A DNA stretch of 15,667 nucleotides from contig CANQOH010000033.1 in NCBI GenBank assembly GCA_947625425.1, positions 1 through 15,667 of the forward strand, in the 5' to 3' direction. A program made the position numbers and the translations under genes. Positions within the stretch are counted from its first letter, which is position 1. The number at the start of each line of letters is the position of its first letter. Under the pieces are notes generated by a model. It saw nothing but the letters and a program-made list of their open reading frames with translations, had not been told where the DNA came from and did not search any database. The stretch comes from an uncultured Bacilli bacterium (GTDB taxonomy: Bacteria > Bacillota_I > Bacilli_A > RF39 > UBA660). Below, piece after piece: positions 13,190 through 15,667 of the stretch.

Positions 13190-14932
13190 TTACCTACTTA
13201 GTTTTAGACTTTTAAGGCCTTGATAATAGATGTTACTTAAATTAATATTTTGCATATTACCGATTATCATATTTAAATCATCTTGACCTAGATTTTTGAC
13301 AACATTAGATGTTAAGATATCTGGAACAGGTATTTTATTTAATTCTTTTTTATATACCTTACCAATTCCTCTGGTTGAAACAACATGAGGGATTTTTGAT
13401 TTTAAAACAGCATCTCTAAAGGACCACATAAATTTTAAAACTTGTTCACTAGGATATAAACATTCTTCTAGTTTACGATCATAATCAAAGAAGATATTAT
13501 CAAAACGATCTAGAGTAGCAGCATCTAAAGCAGTACGACCAACATATTCTAAGTCAGCACCTTTACCCCAAGTATTAGCAGCAGCTATAATATGAAAATC
13601 AGGATGTCTATCAATTGTTTCGTGAGGAAAAGCCATATAACCATTAGCTAAAGCTGAATTAATAACAATTAAAGCTGAAGGATCGGAATTATCAATTTCA
13701 TCTAAGAAGAATAAACCACCATTTTTAAAAGCTTTATAAAATTCGGTTTCACGATAAGTACCGCCAGCATCAATAAAACCAGTTAGTTTAAATTCGTTTG
13801 AAGCATTATTAGTATAATACATATGAAGTCCTAAAGATTCAGCTACTTGCGAAACAGCAACGTTTTTACCACTACCAGCTGGGCCGATTAACATGATTGG
13901 TTCATCTAAAGCAGTTTGTCTTAATATTTGTTCATATTTTTCGTGATAGAATCCTCCAGTTGTATGAGCTACTTCCGTATTATTAATGATAATACTATGA
14001 GATACTGGGACATTAATAGTCTTAGTATAATCTTCAAGTATTTTATCAAAAATAGTTCTTAATAAATGATCAATATTACCTTCCATATTAAACTCTTCGA
14101 TAGCATGTTTAATTAATTCAAGTAAAGCTTTTTGGGTTTCAGCATTTAATTCTTTAGTTAAATAATCACTTATCTTTTTTTGCGGATCAGGTGAAGCTAA
14201 ATATTCTTCTAGGTTTTTACTTATTCGATCTCTAACAGCTTCATTAGTAATAGAGAATAGTAGGGCGTTTAAATTATCTAATAAGTTATCAGCATTTTGT
14301 CTAGTACGAGGAATAAATGAATCATCTTTAATTTTTGTACCATCAATATTAAATTCTTCACCATTTACGATATAAGTATTATTTTTTACTTCTTCTATTT
14401 CATTACAGAAATAGCTTAAAATATCACGACCATTTGAATACATTACTTCATGATTTATTTTAGTATAACCTATATATAGATGAGTATTTTCATTATTGGG
14501 TTTAGTAACACCAGCAATTAATTCTTCAGAATTAGCATCCCAAATAACAGAACAAAAATGCATGTAACTACTAAGGATTTTAAATACTTCATATTTATGA
14601 TCACGATAAAGTAAATTAATTAATCTTTGATATCGATCACTATCATCAAGACGATAACGACGAAAGTCATTGACAGCATTTGTTATTTCATCTTGATTAT
14701 AACCACTAACAGTTAATATTTTATTATTAGAATTCCAGAAGGGATCACGATCTTCCATATAACTATCGTAGACAATTTTAGCGAAAATTATCCCTGTATT
14801 TGATATCTCTTTGTGATTAACAGAGTAGTTATATGGACAATTGGAATTAAGCCTTCTTTGAATGTCTTCATAGCTAAATTCTCTTCCTTTATATGCTATG
14901 AAAACAGTTCCACTTTTCTCATAGTCTTCCAT
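13190..14932 (-). CDS. MoxR/CobS-like AAA+ ATPase with large unique N-terminal region
   Basis: 580 residues from ATG 14932, which has AGGAAG at good spacing; an upstream ATG at 14950 overlaps a TATAAT and is less likely. Residues 1 to about 320 match nothing I recognise. They are rich in Asp/Asn/Tyr, with a helical part at about 240-310. The AAA+ domain follows: Walker A GPAGSGKN (350-357) with Asn in place of the usual Thr/Ser, Walker B FFLDEID (D411-E412), sensor 1 IIAAANTWG, then GRTALDAATLDRF, as in CobS and phage MoxR-type ATPases. In this class the ATPase remodels a partner complex together with a VWA protein. That partner gene follows directly. No phage structural or integrase genes are nearby, so this is probably a domesticated or host module. 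Confidence 0.82.
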   Translation of the reverse strand: MEDYEKSGTVFIAYKGREFSYEDIQRRLNSNCPYNYSVNHKEISNTGIIFAKIVYDSYMEDRDPFWNSNNKILTVSGYNQDEITNAVNDFRRYRLDDSDRYQRLINLLYRDHKYEVFKILSSYMHFCSVIWDANSEELIAGVTKPNNENTHLYIGYTKINHEVMYSNGRDILSYFCNEIEEVKNNTYIVNGEEFNIDGTKIKDDSFIPRTRQNADNLLDNLNALLFSITNEAVRDRISKNLEEYLASPDPQKKISDYLTKELNAETQKALLELIKHAIEEFNMEGNIDHLLRTIFDKILEDYTKTINVPVSHSIIINNTEVAHTTGGFYHEKYEQILRQTALDEPIMLIGPAGSGKNVAVSQVAESLGLHMYYTNNASNEFKLTGFIDAGGTYRETEFYKAFKNGGLFFLDEIDNSDPSALIVINSALANGYMAFPHETIDRHPDFHIIAAANTWGKGADLEYVGRTALDAATLDRFDNIFFDYDRKLEECLYPSEQVLKFMWSFRDAVLKSKIPHVVSTRGIGKVYKKELNKIPVPDILTSNVVKNLGQDDLNMIIGNMQNINLSNIYYQGLKSLKLSR

Positions 14933-14958
14933 ATTTTCTCTTCCTATCATTATAGTTT

Positions 14959-14981
14959 GTTATTAACATATTATTAATAAC
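14959..14981. promoter_or_regulatory. Operator-like 23-bp dyad, downstream copy
   Basis: Perfect 8-bp arms GTTATTAA (14959-14966) and TTAATAAC (14974-14981) around CATATTA. It lies between the predicted start of transcription (about 15009) and the AAA+ start codon. It matches the other dyad at 20 of 23 positions when one is reversed. Confidence 0.6.
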
Positions 14982-15015
14982 TGATACCAAAAAAATTAAT
15001 TCTCTTGATAACATT

Positions 15016-15044
15016 ATTATATTAAACATAATAGTTATTGTCAA
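15016..15044 (-). promoter_or_regulatory. Consensus promoter of the AAA+/VWA operon
   Basis: Minus strand: perfect -35 TTGACA (15044-15039), 17-bp spacer, perfect -10 TATAAT (15021-15016). The predicted start near 15009 gives a leader of about 77 nt. This is one of the best promoters in the window. A second TATAAT at 14954-14949 is also possible. Confidence 0.8.
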
Positions 15045-15056
15045 TATGTTAATAAC
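15034..15056. promoter_or_regulatory. Operator-like 23-bp dyad, upstream copy over the -35
   Basis: Imperfect dyad with GTTATT and AATAAC at its ends (15034-15039 and 15051-15056) that contains the whole -35 TTGACA. It shares the 14-base core GTTATTAACATATT with the downstream dyad in opposite orientation. The centres are 75 bp apart. Confidence 0.6.
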
Positions 15057-15076
15057 AAAAATGTAAAAAGAAAAAA

Positions 15077-15106
15077 TAAAAAAATTAGATATGGGTATAT
15101 CTAATT
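15077..15106 (-). terminator. Terminator of folD
   Basis: 10-bp stem AATTAGATAT / ATATCTAATT (15083-15092 with 15097-15106), loop GGGT. On the minus strand a T-rich run follows. The stem includes part of the folD TAA. Confidence 0.85.
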
Positions 15107-15667
15107 ATTTTTTACGTAGAGTATAAGCTAGATGAACATTGCTCATTAGTTCATAAACAGTCATTGGACCAACACCACCAGGAACTGGAGTTATATAACT
15201 ACATTTGTCTTTAATGTTTTCAAAGTCAGCATCGCCATATAATTTACCATCTTCACGGTTAATACCAACATCGATAACAACAGCATCTTTTTTAACCATA
15301 TCTTCAGTTAAGAAATGTTTATGACCAATTGCAACGATTATAATATCAGCATTTCTAGTTATTTCAGCAATATTTTTAGTTTTAGAATGACATAGGACAA
15401 CTGTAGCATTACGATTTACTAATAAATTAGCAATTGGTTTACCAACTAAAATACTACGACCAATTACAACGACATTAGTTCCTTCTAAAGCTATTTCATG
15501 TTCATCAAGAAGATCAATTATTCCTTTAGGAGTACATGGGACTAAACCATTAACATTTTGAATTAACTTACCAGCATTAACATAAGTTAGACCATCAACA
15601 TCTTTTAAAGGACTGATTGTATTTTGAATAACACTAGCATCTAAATGAGCAGGTAGGGGCATTTGAA
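15105..15667 (-). CDS. folD: FolD, methylenetetrahydrofolate dehydrogenase/cyclohydrolase (partial, 5' end outside window)
   Basis: The C-terminal 187 residues or so of a protein usually near 285. It is a bifunctional cytoplasmic enzyme that oxidises 5,10-methylene-THF with NAD(P)+ and hydrolyses methenyl-THF to 10-formyl-THF, feeding purine and formyl-methionine synthesis. Visible motifs: QMPLP at the cut edge, PCTPKGII, the nucleotide-binding VVVIGRSILVGKPIANLL, VIDVGIN and the C-terminal PVPGGVGPMT. The frame stays open to the end of the window, so the ATG at 15662 is internal. The substrate-binding N-terminal domain with the catalytic Lys is not in view. It ends in a strong terminator. 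Confidence 0.96.
   Translation of the reverse strand, partial: QMPLPAHLDASVIQNTISPLKDVDGLTYVNAGKLIQNVNGLVPCTPKGIIDLLDEHEIALEGTNVVVIGRSILVGKPIANLLVNRNATVVLCHSKTKNIAEITRNADIIIVAIGHKHFLTEDMVKKDAVVIDVGINREDGKLYGDADFENIKDKCSYITPVPGGVGPMTVYELMSNVHLAYTLRKK

Noticed and set aside
1..15667. CRISPR array, insertion sequence or prophage
   Set aside because: No regularly spaced repeats, no transposase or integrase, and no phage structural genes were seen. The only short tandem repeat is the exporter leader, with two units.
1..15667. Mycoplasma-type code (TGA as Trp)
   Set aside because: Trp is written TGG in conserved positions, and TGA ends the ABC ATPase exactly where the next gene starts.

Overview
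The window is strongly AT-rich bacterial chromosome. TGG encodes Trp, and TGA is a real stop: the ABC ATPase stop overlaps the next start as ATGA near 7685. This is therefore the standard bacterial code (table 11), not the Mycoplasma code. Ribosome sites are mostly AGGTGAT placed 5-8 nt before ATG. The gene set (anaerobic ribonucleotide reductase NrdD, LemA, ABC-F, FolD, MoxR/VWA pair), short intergenic gaps and hairpin terminators suggest an anaerobic low-GC Bacillota, perhaps an uncultured gut Bacilli lineage near the Mollicutes or Erysipelotrichia. That placement is inference.

Left part (1-2975): the end of nrdD with its terminator, an RluA-type pseudouridine synthase, and a LemA-family membrane protein that converges on a small two-helix membrane protein. 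An 813-base stretch without ordinary genes follows (2163-2975). At 2429-2738 it holds what looks like a type I toxin-antitoxin locus. It has two convergent promoters, a short hydrophobic peptide frame behind a very strong and apparently sequestered Shine-Dalgarno, a short convergent RNA with its own terminator, and a LexA-like palindrome upstream. The peptide frame is broken by one frameshift.

Middle (2976-9300): tRNA-Asn(GTT), two divergent unknown membrane proteins (one with a zinc ribbon), then an operon of a ClpB-D1-like AAA+ ATPase and a DapB/2,4-diaminopentanoate-dehydrogenase-like enzyme. Next comes a three-gene ABC exporter (ATPase plus two ABC-2 permeases with overlapping start and stop codons). 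It is preceded by a leader of about 140 nt with two tandem terminator-like hairpins and a 15-nt direct repeat.

Right part (9299-15667), all on the minus strand: a stand-alone (p)ppGpp-hydrolase-like HD protein overlapping a PAP2 phosphatase, an ABC-F ATPase, a two-gene operon of a MoxR/CobS-like AAA+ ATPase and a degenerate VWA-like partner, and the end of folD. The AAA+/VWA operon has a consensus promoter bracketed by two near-identical 23-bp dyads, one covering the -35 and one about 75 bp downstream.

The strongest leads are the toxin-antitoxin-like locus, the AAA+/VWA operon with its twin operators, and the tandem-hairpin leader of the ABC exporter. Throughout, terminator stems repeatedly contain the stop codon of the gene they end.
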